In this document: piece after piece, positions 1-9,183 of the stretch
Layout: the number at the start of each line of letters is the position of its first letter
How positions within the stretch are numbered: position 1 is the stretch's first letter
DNA from: Aggregicoccus sp. 17bor-14
GTDB taxonomy: Bacteria > Myxococcota > Myxococcia > Myxococcales > Myxococcaceae
Length of the DNA stretch: 64,000 nt
Direction of reading: 5' to 3'
NCBI RefSeq assembly: GCF_009659535.1
Contig: NZ_VJZZ01000006.1
Location: forward strand, 62,001 to 126,000
Notes under the pieces: generated by a model
What the model was told of the DNA's origin: nothing
The model's database searches: none
Seen by the model: only the letters and a program-made list of their open reading frames with translations
Program-made: the position numbers and the translations under genes

Positions 1-195
1 GTGCGGTGGCCTGGAGGCGGGCGGCTGCTCGGAGGCCTGCTGGGCGGCCCATAGGTTGAGAAGCGCGGCGAAATAGGCGAGGGAGGGCGCTGTTGCTGGC
101 GCAACCTGCGGCCCGGTGGGGCCTCTGAGCGAAAGCCAGTCCCCTCTGGCGTGGCGCAGGTGCGCTGCGCTCCCACACCTCCGAGTGAATCTCCT

Positions 196-2706
196 ATGTC
201 CCTGAAGAACCTGCCCCAGCGCCTCGAGCTCGGCATGGGCGGCGTGGCGGCGCGCTTCCACCGCCACCCCTTCCTCGCGCTCGCCATCGCGGCGCTGCTC
301 ACGGGCCTGGGGGTCTTCGGCGCGCGCCACCTCACCCTCAACGCGGACCTGGTGAGCCTGCTGCCGCGCTCCTTCGAGTCGGTGCAGGACATCGACAAGC
401 TGCGCCAGCGCTTCGGCGGCATGGGCTACGTGGTGGTGGTGGGGCAGGGCGCGGCGCCCGAGCAGCTGCAGCAGTTCGCGGAGGACCTGGCGCCCAGGCT
501 CGCGGCCCTGCCGGACGTGCGCTTCGTGGACTACAAGCGGGCGAGCGGCTTCTTCGCCGACCGCGCGCTCTACTACCTCGAGCCCGAGGACCTGAAGGCC
601 GTCGAGACGCGCATCGACGACCGCATCCACTACGAGCTGCTCGCGCGCAACCCGCTCTTCGTGCAGCTGGACGACGAGCCCGCGCCCCCGCTCGACTTCA
701 CCGACATCCAGCAGAAGTACGGCGGCAGCGCGCAGAGCCGGCTCAGCGGCAAGGGCGAGACCTACTACCTGGACCGCGAGAACAGGGTCATCGTGCTGCT
801 GGTGAAGCCGAAGGGGACCTCGGCGGACCTGGGCTACGCGAAGCAGGTGGTCACCAAGGTGGACGCGTTCCTGAAGGCGCAGGACCTGTCGAAGTACGGG
901 CCCGGCTTCAGCACTGCCATCACCGGCACCTACAAGAAGAAGGTGGACCAGCAGAAGGAGATCACCGGGGACCTGGCGCGCGCCTCGACCATCGCGTCGG
1001 TGCTGCTGCTGCTCTACCTCTGCTTCCACTTCCGCAGCGCGCTCGCGGTGCTCTTCACGCTGGTGCCGGTGGGTGCGGCGCTCGCGTGGACCTACGGCTT
1101 CGTGGGGGTGGCGTACGGGCAGGTGAACCTGCTCACGGGCTTCCTCGGCGCCATCCTCGGCGGGCTCGGGGTGGAGCACGGCATCCACCTGTACGGGCGC
1201 TACACGGCGCTGCGCACCGAGGGCATCCTCGCGGAGGACGCGACGCGCGAGGCCTTCCAGCACACCGGCTTCAGCGCGCTCATCAGCGCGATGGTGGCGG
1301 CGCTCACCTTCCTCAGCCTCGCCATCAGCGAGTTCAAGGCGTTCCGCGAGTTCGGCGTCATCGCCGCGGTGGGCATGGTCGTCGCGGTCGCCGCCTACGT
1401 GCTCATCCTGCCGGCGCTGCTGGGGCTCGCCGCGCGCGCAGGCTGGAAGCCGCGGGGAGGGCGCGGGCACGAGGGGGCGAATTCCGAGATCGCCCGCTGG
1501 CTGCCGCGCCTCTACCGCCCGGTGACGCTGGTGATGGGGCTGCTCGTGCTGGGGCTCGGGGTGGCGGCGGCCAAGGTGCGCTTCAACTACGACTTCAGCG
1601 CGCTGGACGACGTGAGCCTGGAGTCGGTGAAGCTCGACAAGAAGGTCGACCCCATCCTCGGCTACTCGCAGACGCCGGTCATCGTGCTCACCGACACGCC
1701 GAAGCAGGAGCGCGAGGTGGTGGCGCGGCTGCAGGAGCGCAAGCGCCAGCAGGGCAAGGACTCGGCCATCGACTTCGTGGCGGCGCTCGAGGACCTGGTG
1801 CCGCAGGGGCAGCAGGAGAAGCAGCAGATCCTCCAGCGCATCCGCGCGCAGCTGCAGAAGGTGGACCCGGCCACGCTGGACCCCGCGGCGCGCCGCAGCT
1901 ACGAGCAGGCGCTGCGCAGCACCGGGGCCGAGCCCTTCACGCGCGCGGACATCCCGGCGAGCGTTCGCCGCCAGTTCGAGGGCTCCGGGGGCGAGGCCTC
2001 CGGCTTCGTGCTGGTGTTCGCGCGGGTGAGCCTCTCGGACGGCGCGGGGGTGCAGAAGTTCGCCCACGAGGTGCGCGGGCTCGAGCTCTCGGACGGCAGC
2101 CGCATCTCGGCCGCCGGCGAGGCCTTCGTGCTCGCGGACATCCTGCACATGGTGACGAGCGAGGCGCCGGCGGTGCTGCTCGCTGCGCTGCTCAGCGTGC
2201 TGCTCGCGATGTGGCTGACCATGGGCCGGCTGCAGACGGCGCTCTTCTGCCTCATGCCCACGCTGCTCTCCATCCTCGCCCTGGTGGGGCTGATGGCGCT
2301 GCTGGACATGCCCTTCAACTACCTGAACATCGTGGTCATCCCGGTGCTCATCGGCACCACGGTGGACGCGGGCGTGCACCTGGTGAGCCGGCTGACGGAG
2401 GAGGACACCGGGGACTTCCCCGCGGTGTATGGCGAGACGGGGCGCGCCATCGTGGGCGGCCTGCTCACCAGCGCGGTGGGCTTCGGCGCGCTCATCCTCG
2501 CGCACCATCCGGGCCTCAACTCGGTGGGCGAGCTCGCCATCCTCGGCTTCGCGGTGAACCTGCTCATCATCCTGCTCGGCTTCCCCGCGTTCCTGCTGCT
2601 GATGCAGCGGCGCAAGAAGGGCCTCGCCCGCGTGGTGCCCATGGAGCACTGCCCCCGGGACGTGAAGCACGCGGGGGACGAGGGGCTCGCGGAGGGCGAG
2701 GGGTAG
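196..2706 (+). CDS. RND/MMPL-family exporter
   Basis: This 836-residue membrane protein resembles the RND/MMPL exporters, including hopanoid-associated ones, which move lipids or other hydrophobic molecules using the proton gradient. It shows the family's duplicated plan. A first membrane span lies near residues 25-45, a large periplasmic loop follows, and then there is a cluster of about five spans (VLLLLYLCFHF onwards). A second half repeats this, starting with a span before the KVRFNYDFSALD stretch. I chose the ATG at 196 because it sits directly before the charged N-terminus and first span; an in-frame GTG at 151 would add 15 unlikely residues. The tail after the last span is short and charged. 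The substrate cannot be read from the sequence. The gene stands alone and is followed by a strong hairpin. Confidence 0.8.
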   Translation: MSLKNLPQRLELGMGGVAARFHRHPFLALAIAALLTGLGVFGARHLTLNADLVSLLPRSFESVQDIDKLRQRFGGMGYVVVVGQGAAPEQLQQFAEDLAPRLAALPDVRFVDYKRASGFFADRALYYLEPEDLKAVETRIDDRIHYELLARNPLFVQLDDEPAPPLDFTDIQQKYGGSAQSRLSGKGETYYLDRENRVIVLLVKPKGTSADLGYAKQVVTKVDAFLKAQDLSKYGPGFSTAITGTYKKKVDQQKEITGDLARASTIASVLLLLYLCFHFRSALAVLFTLVPVGAALAWTYGFVGVAYGQVNLLTGFLGAILGGLGVEHGIHLYGRYTALRTEGILAEDATREAFQHTGFSALISAMVAALTFLSLAISEFKAFREFGVIAAVGMVVAVAAYVLILPALLGLAARAGWKPRGGRGHEGANSEIARWLPRLYRPVTLVMGLLVLGLGVAAAKVRFNYDFSALDDVSLESVKLDKKVDPILGYSQTPVIVLTDTPKQEREVVARLQERKRQQGKDSAIDFVAALEDLVPQGQQEKQQILQRIRAQLQKVDPATLDPAARRSYEQALRSTGAEPFTRADIPASVRRQFEGSGGEASGFVLVFARVSLSDGAGVQKFAHEVRGLELSDGSRISAAGEAFVLADILHMVTSEAPAVLLAALLSVLLAMWLTMGRLQTALFCLMPTLLSILALVGLMALLDMPFNYLNIVVIPVLIGTTVDAGVHLVSRLTEEDTGDFPAVYGETGRAIVGGLLTSAVGFGALILAHHPGLNSVGELAILGFAVNLLIILLGFPAFLLLMQRRKKGLARVVPMEHCPRDVKHAGDEGLAEGEG

Positions 2707-2709
2707 CGG

Positions 2710-2743
2710 TCCCCTCTCCCTCTGGGAGAGGGCCAGGGTGAGG
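2710..2743. repeat. REP-like palindrome between convergent genes
   Basis: A perfect 9-bp inverted repeat, CCCTCTCCC (2712-2720) and GGGAGAGGG (2724-2732), has a 3-base loop and is followed by the tail CCAGGGTGAGGG. This hairpin-plus-tail wording is familiar to me as a dispersed palindromic element in many high-GC genomes. It lies between the RND gene stop and the stop of the convergent minus-strand gene, so it may also end transcription in both directions. Confidence 0.6.
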
Positions 2744-2751
2744 GATGTCGA

Positions 2752-3216
2752 TCAAGTCCCCGCATCCGCGGGTGGGCGCCGCAGGTCGCTGAGGCGGATG
2801 TCTTCGTCCCGGCCGCTGCCGCCCGGCCGTCCATCCGCCCCGAGGGAGAGCACCTCGGGGCGCCCGTCGCGCAGCTCGTAGCGATAGGGATGGTTCCAGG
2901 GATCGAGCGGAATGCTCTCGATGGAGCCCTGCGCGACGAGGGCCTGAAGTCCTTCCGCAGTCGACGGGTAGCGGCCCTGCTTCGCGTAGGAGAGTTTCAG
3001 GGCACCGGCGATGTTGTGGATGTCGAGCTCCGCGCGGTCGACCTGCTCATAGTCGCGAAGTCCGAGGAAGACCGAGACGCCCAGACCGAGGATGAAGAGT
3101 CCGGTCAGCACGAGCAGCAGCCACGCACTCGCGACGAGCAGGACCTTCGAGAGGCGGCGAAGCGTGTGGCCGATGGGACGGCGGAGGTGCATGGCGCTCG
3201 TGTGTTCAAGCCGCAT
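2752..3216 (-). CDS. GspG-like type II pseudopilin-family protein
   Basis: The 154-residue protein has one hydrophobic segment at about residues 24-52. A globular domain follows that reads like the C-terminal half of the type II secretion major pseudopilin GspG: a YPSTAEGLQALV stretch, then IPLDPWNHPYRYEL, then an acidic loop (LGADGRPGG...DEDI) in the position of the family's calcium site. The classical prepilin cleavage motif (G-F-T-L-x-E) is absent, and a charged leader precedes the membrane segment instead. It may therefore be a membrane-anchored relative rather than a processed pilin. An alternative ATG lies at 3192. No other secretion genes are near. Confidence 0.65.
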   Translation of the reverse strand: MRLEHTSAMHLRRPIGHTLRRLSKVLLVASAWLLLVLTGLFILGLGVSVFLGLRDYEQVDRAELDIHNIAGALKLSYAKQGRYPSTAEGLQALVAQGSIESIPLDPWNHPYRYELRDGRPEVLSLGADGRPGGSGRDEDIRLSDLRRPPADAGT

Positions 3217-3386
3217 GCCGTGCGTCCCTGTCGAGTGCTTCGGTGAGCGCGCGCGGGACGCTGCGCCACCTTGTCATGGATCTCCGGGGGCTCCGTGACA
3301 TCGAGACGCAGCGTCTAGGCCGGGCTGTTCCTTCTCCGCTCTCAGGACGACGGAGCCGGGACTGCTGGTCCTATACTCCCCCGTGC

Positions 3387-4988
3387 ATGTCCAGGCTCGA
3401 GCTCGAATCACACCTGACGCCGGGACACCTCGCCGACCTCGGCAAGCCCTCGGGCGTCTTCCCCCATCCCGGCGGGGAGTGGGTCGCCCTCGCCTCAGAC
3501 TTCCCGCTCCTGTACTGGCCCGGGCGGGCCACCTACGAGGGTCACCGCCTGCGACACCGCATCAGCCTCTACGATGGTTCGCTGCGCGTGCGCGTCGCGG
3601 TCCTCGATACGGTGCGCTTCCCCATCAACGATGTGGCCTTCCATCCGACGCGGCCCATCCTTGCCATTGGGACGGGGCGTTACGACGGCGGCTACCTCTT
3701 CGAGGGGGAGCTGTTGCTATGGAACTGGGAGACGGGCGAGTGCTCCAACCTGCTCGCAGGGTCGCGCGAGGTGGTGCGGCTCCGCTTCGTCGATGGCGAG
3801 CGCCTGGCCGTCCTCCTTCGGCCCGTGCACGAGGAGGAGTTCGAGGGAGACGCCTTCGACACCTACCTGGGCACCGTCCTCACGGACCTGCGCAGCGCCG
3901 CCGCTGCCGGCTTCACAGGGCCCGACCCGCGCCTTGCCGGCCTCACCCCGCGACTGCCTGCGACGCTCGGCTTCGAGGCGCCCGCCCCGACGGCAGACCT
4001 CCAGCGCGCCGAGGCAGCGAGGGCCTTCTGCGCTTCACGAGGCCTGGAGGCGCGCACGCGGGTGTGGGACCTCTCCTGGACGCCCGAGGGGCGGCTCGCG
4101 GCCGTCCACGACGGCTGCCTCGCCGAGCTGTGGGAGGCGGGAGGAACGCGCCTGGAGTGCTTCACGGGCGCAGGGCACGGGGTGCAGCTCGCGCGCGTCT
4201 CTGACCACCTCGTCGTCCACGTCGTGCACCGCGCTACCGACCCTTTTGCCGCGCCCGACCGCTCGTCCCTGCACCGTCTGCAGGACCGGGAGCTGGTGCA
4301 CGTGCGCGACTTTCCGCACACCGTGGCCCTCGGAGCGGACGCGGCCGGACGCCTGCTGTGCCGGGACACAGGTGACCTCATGCGGCGCAGGCCCCGCGAG
4401 GACCTCGTCCTCGCGACCGACGGGACGGAGTTGCTGCGGGGGGACCTCGGCCACTACGACCTCTTCAACCACTTCGTGCGGCTCGACGGGGGAGAGGGCC
4501 TGTGCTTCCTGCGCGGCACACCACCGTCGTCCCACCAGGGCAAGCGCCTGTGTCGCATCGGCCGCGATGGGACGGTGCAGGCGCTCATGGCGTGGGACGG
4601 GCTGCCGCGCCACGCGATGAATGCCGCCGCGTGCTGGGGCCCCGCGGACTCCCTGCTGCGCGCCTTCCAGGTGTACGACCCGCGTCCGAGTGCCGCGACC
4701 TTCCGGCTCGAGCGTTGCGACCCAGTGACGGGGCAGGTGCTCTGGACGCGCGAGCTCGAGGCGCTCGTCACTGCGATGACGCCCGTAGGCACGCAGGGCC
4801 ACGTCGCCTATGCCCTGACGAGCGGGGACGTGGGGCTCGTAGATGCCGAGACTGGGGCGCTCGTATGGCAGGAGTCCGCCCGCATCAACGGCGTCGCGAC
4901 GGTGCTGCTGTCGCTGGCCGCACGCGGTGAGCAGCTCGCCGCTGGTGCCATCGACGGGCGTCTGCTGCTGTACCGGTACACGTCCTGA
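3387..4988 (+). CDS. WD40-like beta-propeller protein
   Basis: This 533-residue protein has no signal peptide. It contains several blade-like repeats, for example one running from VAFHPTRPILAIG to LLLWNWETGE near residues 85-125. A last one (DVGLVDAETGALVW ... GAIDGRLLLYRY) lies near the C-terminus. This suggests a WD40 or quinoprotein-like propeller used for protein contacts, with no visible enzyme motif. The ATG at 3387 is preferred over an in-frame ATG at 3243 because propeller-like sequence begins only after it. The middle (residues 170-230) is less regular. I do not recognise a named family. Confidence 0.55.
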   Translation: MSRLELESHLTPGHLADLGKPSGVFPHPGGEWVALASDFPLLYWPGRATYEGHRLRHRISLYDGSLRVRVAVLDTVRFPINDVAFHPTRPILAIGTGRYDGGYLFEGELLLWNWETGECSNLLAGSREVVRLRFVDGERLAVLLRPVHEEEFEGDAFDTYLGTVLTDLRSAAAAGFTGPDPRLAGLTPRLPATLGFEAPAPTADLQRAEAARAFCASRGLEARTRVWDLSWTPEGRLAAVHDGCLAELWEAGGTRLECFTGAGHGVQLARVSDHLVVHVVHRATDPFAAPDRSSLHRLQDRELVHVRDFPHTVALGADAAGRLLCRDTGDLMRRRPREDLVLATDGTELLRGDLGHYDLFNHFVRLDGGEGLCFLRGTPPSSHQGKRLCRIGRDGTVQALMAWDGLPRHAMNAAACWGPADSLLRAFQVYDPRPSAATFRLERCDPVTGQVLWTRELEALVTAMTPVGTQGHVAYALTSGDVGLVDAETGALVWQESARINGVATVLLSLAARGEQLAAGAIDGRLLLYRYTS

Positions 4989-5040
4989 GGAGGCCTCACT
5001 CACGGGGCGCGGAGGCGGCCGCTTCGGGCCCCCGCCGTGC

Positions 5041-5373
5041 TTAGGGCGCGAGGGGGACGCCGCCGTGCATGGCGTTCTCCGGGCGGATCTGCAGCACCTC
5101 GTACTGCGTCTCGTAGGTGTGCCCGTCGTGCGCGTAGCGCTCGGTGACGCGCGCTCGGGCCTCGTCGAGCGAGAGCGTGAGCTCCGGCTCCGGCGCCGGC
5201 AGGAGGGAGAGAGAGGAGTCCGCTCCGCGATAGGTCCCCGAGAGGAAGGGGACGAGCTGGGGCGTGGGGCACTCGCCCTGTCCACTGCAGCCGCCGGGAT
5301 CGCAGGCCTGGAGGACGCTCGCGCCGAGCGCTCCCAGCAACAGCCCCGCAAGCGCCGTGCGCAGCGCGCTCAT
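5041..5373 (-). CDS. small putative lipoprotein
   Basis: This 110-residue protein begins with a signal peptide ending in a lipobox-like VLQAC (Cys near residue 24), followed by a Cys/Gly-rich stretch. The rest carries no motif I recognise. Its start overlaps the stop of the upstream gene by 4 nt (ATGA), so the two are probably co-translated. A surface lipoprotein of unknown role is the most that can be said. Confidence 0.55.
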   Translation of the reverse strand: MSALRTALAGLLLGALGASVLQACDPGGCSGQGECPTPQLVPFLSGTYRGADSSLSLLPAPEPELTLSLDEARARVTERYAHDGHTYETQYEVLQIRPENAMHGGVPLAP

Positions 5374-5696
5374 GGCGCCCTCCGCATCAGGCGAGCGCGC
5401 GGCGTGGCCGGGTGCTCGGGGTCGTAGAGAGACGCGCTCGCGAACGCCTCGTTGGGCTCCATCCAGTCATTGGCCACCGAGAAGGCGAGGGTGCCCCCAT
5501 CCGTCGCCGGCAGGGGCTGCTCGACGCCGTCCACCCGGCTCGAGAGGGGCCGGAGCGTGAGCCGCTCGCCCTGAGACTCCAGGCAGGGAGCGGGGTCGCA
5601 GCAGTGCGCCTCGTGGGAGCGCAGCAGCAGTGCGCCCGCGGCAATAGCGGCGATGAAGAGTAGGGCCCTCGGGGCCAGGGGAACGAGCGGGGACAT
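5370..5696 (-). CDS. small exported or membrane-anchored protein
   Basis: The 108-residue product starts with an uncleaved-looking hydrophobic segment (LLFIAAIAAGALLL, about residues 11-27). An EAHCCDPAPC motif and a soluble domain of about 75 residues follow. The ATG at 5696 is chosen because the hydrophobic segment follows it directly; the frame is open further upstream, but that part reads as arginine-rich non-coding sequence. The gene overlaps the next small lipoprotein gene by 4 nt and forms a two-gene unit with it. Function is unknown. Confidence 0.5.
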   Translation of the reverse strand: MSPLVPLAPRALLFIAAIAAGALLLRSHEAHCCDPAPCLESQGERLTLRPLSSRVDGVEQPLPATDGGTLAFSVANDWMEPNEAFASASLYDPEHPATPRARLMRRAP

Positions 5697-5784
5697 GGCA
5701 CCTCGTCGTGCCCGGTCCGGCCGTCCGGGGCGTTGGGACGACACCCTACACCGATTGCCCGGCGCCGGTGATATCGCTGCGCGC

Positions 5785-6453
5785 ATGATCACCACGTTGC
5801 TCTGGGACCACGACGGCGTCCTCGTGGACACCGAGCACCTGTACTACCAGGCGACGCGCGAGGTGATGGCCACGGTCGGGGCCACGCTCACGGAGGCACT
5901 CTACCGTCAGCACTTCCTGGTGGAGTCGCGCGGCGCGTGGCACCTCGCCGAGGCGCGCGGCGTCGATGCCGCCGGAGTCGCACGGCTCAAGGCGCTGCGC
6001 GACGCGCGCTACGTCGAGCTGCTCTCGACGGGCGACCGGGTGATTCCCGGCGTGCGCGAGCTGCTCACCGCGCTGTCGCCGCGCTTTCGCATGGCCATCG
6101 TCACCAGCAGCCACCGCGCGCACTTCGACGTCCTCCACCGGGAGAGCGGCCTCCCGTCCTTCTTCTCCTTCGTGCTCACCCGCGAGGACTACGCCGAGTC
6201 GAAGCCGCACCCCGAGCCCTACCTCGCGGCGGTGGCCCGCTTCGGGGCGCGGCCCGAGGAGTGCCTCGTCATCGAGGACTCGCGGCGCGGCCTGCTCTCG
6301 GCCAGGGCGGCGGGCCTGCGCTGCTGGGTGCTGCCCTCGCCGCTCACCGCGCAATCGTCGTTCGACGAAGCAGACCGCCGCTTCTCCTCGCTCGCCGAGC
6401 TCTCGGCCGCGCTGACGAGCGAGGCGCAGGACGCGCCAGAAGTCAGGAGGTGA
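5785..6453 (+). CDS. HAD-superfamily phosphatase (subfamily IA)
   Basis: This 222-residue hydrolase has all four HAD motifs. Motif I is DHDGVLVD (residues 8-15), with D8 as the expected nucleophile and D10 as acid/base. Motif II is IVTSSHRAHF, the motif III lysine is in SKPHPEPYL, and motif IV is LVIEDSRRGL. The cap inserted after motif I and the overall length fit phosphoglycolate phosphatase or beta-phosphoglucomutase relatives. The substrate cannot be told from sequence. It is divergent from the small-protein pair and convergent with the hxs operon. Confidence 0.8.
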   Translation: MITTLLWDHDGVLVDTEHLYYQATREVMATVGATLTEALYRQHFLVESRGAWHLAEARGVDAAGVARLKALRDARYVELLSTGDRVIPGVRELLTALSPRFRMAIVTSSHRAHFDVLHRESGLPSFFSFVLTREDYAESKPHPEPYLAAVARFGARPEECLVIEDSRRGLLSARAAGLRCWVLPSPLTAQSSFDEADRRFSSLAELSAALTSEAQDAPEVRR

Positions 6454-6594
6454 CCGTAAGGTCAGGTGATGCCGAAGGCGAGCGGCGGCTTGCGAAGGCG
6501 AGTACCTGCTCCAGCTCGCGGACCTGCGCCTCCGCGAGGACGTCGGTGACCGAGGCCTTGAACGAGGGCAGGTACGGGACGCCAGACGCGGCTC

Positions 6595-7710
6595 CTATCC
6601 CGACGCTCCTCTGAAAATAGGCGCGATGTGAGCGCTTCGACGAAGCGTCGCCGAAGCGAATAGGCCGCCGCATTGCTCGCGCTCGGTGCAGGCCACACAG
6701 CTGGGAAGGTACTCGTTCTTCCAATCGGAGATGCTCTTGCGCGCATAGGCCCACAGCGATCGGTCGAGGACGCAGAGTGGGTGGTTGTAGATCGAGACTT
6801 GCAGCCGTCCCCTCACGAGCTCTTCAACTGCCGCCCGAAGCTGCGCCTGGTAATCCGCCGGATCGACCCAAAGCGCCTCGAGGTTGCCCCGGGCGAACCC
6901 CATCAACTCGAGCCCCATCAGCGCCACATGGTCCACGAAGGCAAGGTTGCGCGAGATGAAGCGCGCCAAGCGAGGTAGGCGATCGATTGTCTCTTTGTGC
7001 AGGACCACTCGGAGCTCGACCTTCACGCCGCATCGCTTGAGATTCATGATCCCGCGCAGGGTCTGCTCGAAGGCACCCCTCGCCTGAACGACGAAGTCAT
7101 GACCGGCCGGAAGGTCGCTGTAGAGCGGGATGCCGATCATGAGATCGGCACAGGCGACATTGGCGACCTGCTTCGCGAGGGAGAGGTAGTTAAAGAGGCG
7201 CCCGTTCGAGAGGACGTGAAGCGCCGTCGACGGTAGGTGCGACTTGCACGCGCGAAGCAACTCGATGAACCGGTCGCCGAGCAGTGCAGGCTCTCCGCCA
7301 CTCAGCCCGAGCTCGCGCGTCTCGGGGGCCATGAGTGGAATGGCTTGGAGCCAGACGTCCGCGAGGAAGCCGTCATTTGCTTCCTTCGGAGGTTGGCTGC
7401 ACATGACGCAGAAACTGTTGCAGCGCTCGGTGAGCAGCATCGAGTTGTGGGGTGATGCGCGGCGATAAAGGACGTTGAACTCGCCAGCGTACGGAACGAC
7501 GCGAACGACGTCGCCCTCCCTCAGGTAGCTCAGCTCCTCCGGCAGCGCGACGGAAGGTCCATCCGGCAGGCGCAACCGTTTTGCGTCTTCGCCTACGGTA
7601 GGGTCCTCCTCAATCAAAGCAGAGGTCGGCCCAGGACCATTGTGCGTGCTCGCGACGCGTAGCACCGCGGGCTCGCCTTCCCACTTCGCTACTCGAGCAT
7701 GGAGCCGCAT
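6595..7710 (-). CDS. hxsC: His-Xaa-Ser system radical SAM maturase HxsC
   Basis: This 371-residue radical SAM protein is the last gene of the hxs operon. The iron-sulphur motif is C97-x3-C101-x2-C104 (CNSFCVMC), followed by the SAM-binding GGEP at 137-140. A C-terminal cysteine group (CVACTEREQC) could bind a second cluster. About 95 residues precede the radical SAM core, as expected for HxsC. The ATG at 7710 overlaps the hxsB stop (TGATG); a GTG nine bases upstream is also possible. By family knowledge, HxsB and HxsC occur together with HxsA and HxsD and are predicted to modify HxsA. The actual reaction is unknown. Confidence 0.9.
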   Translation of the reverse strand: MRLHARVAKWEGEPAVLRVASTHNGPGPTSALIEEDPTVGEDAKRLRLPDGPSVALPEELSYLREGDVVRVVPYAGEFNVLYRRASPHNSMLLTERCNSFCVMCSQPPKEANDGFLADVWLQAIPLMAPETRELGLSGGEPALLGDRFIELLRACKSHLPSTALHVLSNGRLFNYLSLAKQVANVACADLMIGIPLYSDLPAGHDFVVQARGAFEQTLRGIMNLKRCGVKVELRVVLHKETIDRLPRLARFISRNLAFVDHVALMGLELMGFARGNLEALWVDPADYQAQLRAAVEELVRGRLQVSIYNHPLCVLDRSLWAYARKSISDWKNEYLPSCVACTEREQCGGLFASATLRRSAHIAPIFRGASG

Positions 7711-9176
7711 CAGACCCACCCTCGAAGCACATGGGCTGCGGCTGGATCGTCCTCGAGCAAGCCGATGAGGTGACGCACCACGCCCATCGTCTTCTGACAG
7801 TACGAGCTCGTTGGCTTGAAGCCGACGGAGTTACCTTGCGTCGCGTGGTGGTGCACTGGGTCCGCGCCGCAGTAAGGCTGCAATGCGCAGTCACTGCACA
7901 TCGGGACGCCTTCGGACATGGAATCGAGAAGAGGCTGAAGAAGGCGGTCGCTCGTCATCACCGTTTCGAACTCGTCGATGCCGAGTGTCCCGAGGCGGAA
8001 CGTCTGGTCGCCCATCTCGGCGAGCATGCGCGACTCATCCGAAGCGTAGATGGCACCGTCGTAGTTGAAGACGAGGGCGCTGATGCCGATGCCCGCCGGC
8101 GATTGAAGGTCGACGTAGCCGGTGGGCCAAGGCGTCAGGATCTTGCGCAGAATCAGGGATGCGAACTCCTCTCGAAACGGAACCCCGCGGAGGTTCAGAT
8201 CGATGATGTGGGAGAGCGCGGTCTTGTAGAAGTCGAGCCAGGCCGCCATTTGATAGCGGGACGCCTGACCGGTCTTCACGGCGAAGCCATAGGGACTGAT
8301 GGAGCGAAGGAAGATCGAGTCGAAGCCCTGGGCTACGTACTCGTCGACGATTTCCTTGGGACGCTCGAAGCTCGCCTCCGTGGTGGTCATCAGTGCCGAG
8401 ACCCGGTCCTTGCCAAGTGCAGCGCGCGCGCGGCGAATTCCATCGACCGCGAGCGCGTAGCTGTCCTTGCCCTTCTTCGGTCGATTGAAGTTGTGCAGCG
8501 ACTCGGGTCCGTCGAGCGAAGTCGAGATGAGGATGTGGTGGTCCGCGCAAAAGCGAAGATGCTCTTCCGAGAGCGGCGCCAGGTTGGTGGCGATCACGAA
8601 CTCGACGGCACGACGCTCCTGTAGGTTCCTCTCTTCGACCCGCGCCACGATGTGCTTCACGATCTCGAAGTTCAGCAGGGACTCTCCTCCCTGAAACTCG
8701 ACCTTGAGGCTGGGAGAGGGGCTCTTGAACATGAAGTCGACCGCTGCCTTGGCGGTCTCGACGGTCATGTCGAACTCGTGCTTGCTCTCGGACTGGCGGG
8801 ACACCTGGCAATAGCGGCAAGAGTGCTCGCACCGCAGAGTGGTGACGAACATGAACAGGCTTGTGAACTGCGAGAGAAACGCCTGTTTGGTCCGGTACTT
8901 CAGTGCCAGAAGGTCCAGCGCCACCGCAGAGTCCGCGTCGACCACGAAGTGCGATGCCTTGAGCTCGGCATAGGCGGCCGAGTTCATGGGCAACTCGTGC
9001 CGCACAAGCGCATGGACCGTTTCCCTCGGAAGGACGAGGTGCTCGCCCACCAGATTGGTCACGATGTAGCGGCTGTCATCGAGCGCTAGAAAGCGAAGAG
9101 GAAGCAGGCTGTACCGATTGCCACTTCGAGCGTTGAAGTGGCTCCGCGGCCGAAATGCGGCTTTGAGGCCTGACAT
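7710..9176 (-). CDS. hxsB: His-Xaa-Ser system radical SAM maturase HxsB
   Basis: This 488-residue radical SAM enzyme carries C116-x3-C120-x2-C123 (CEHSCRYC) and an FQGGESLL motif in the GGE position. A SPASM-like cysteine-rich tail (MCSDCALQPYC...YC) would bind auxiliary iron-sulphur clusters, as in peptide-modifying maturases. The N-terminal 100 residues may form a peptide-recognition domain, but I see no clear RRE signature. The ATG at 9176 lies 7 bases after the hxsD stop with a GAGG ribosome site upstream. The gene is coupled to hxsC by a one-base overlap. The likely substrate is the His-x-Ser region of HxsA. Confidence 0.9.
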   Translation of the reverse strand: MSGLKAAFRPRSHFNARSGNRYSLLPLRFLALDDSRYIVTNLVGEHLVLPRETVHALVRHELPMNSAAYAELKASHFVVDADSAVALDLLALKYRTKQAFLSQFTSLFMFVTTLRCEHSCRYCQVSRQSESKHEFDMTVETAKAAVDFMFKSPSPSLKVEFQGGESLLNFEIVKHIVARVEERNLQERRAVEFVIATNLAPLSEEHLRFCADHHILISTSLDGPESLHNFNRPKKGKDSYALAVDGIRRARAALGKDRVSALMTTTEASFERPKEIVDEYVAQGFDSIFLRSISPYGFAVKTGQASRYQMAAWLDFYKTALSHIIDLNLRGVPFREEFASLILRKILTPWPTGYVDLQSPAGIGISALVFNYDGAIYASDESRMLAEMGDQTFRLGTLGIDEFETVMTSDRLLQPLLDSMSEGVPMCSDCALQPYCGADPVHHHATQGNSVGFKPTSSYCQKTMGVVRHLIGLLEDDPAAAHVLRGWV

Positions 9177-9183
9177 GCTCGAA

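Noticed and set aside
1-150. End of a gene entering the window from the left.
   Set aside because: No frame has recognisable protein sequence and the region is too short to judge.
6515-6538. 8-bp inverted repeat CTCGCGGA/TCCGCGAG as a terminator for the hxs operon.
   Set aside because: It has an 8-base loop and no T tract, and it overlaps a protein-like frame; in this GC content such stems occur by chance.
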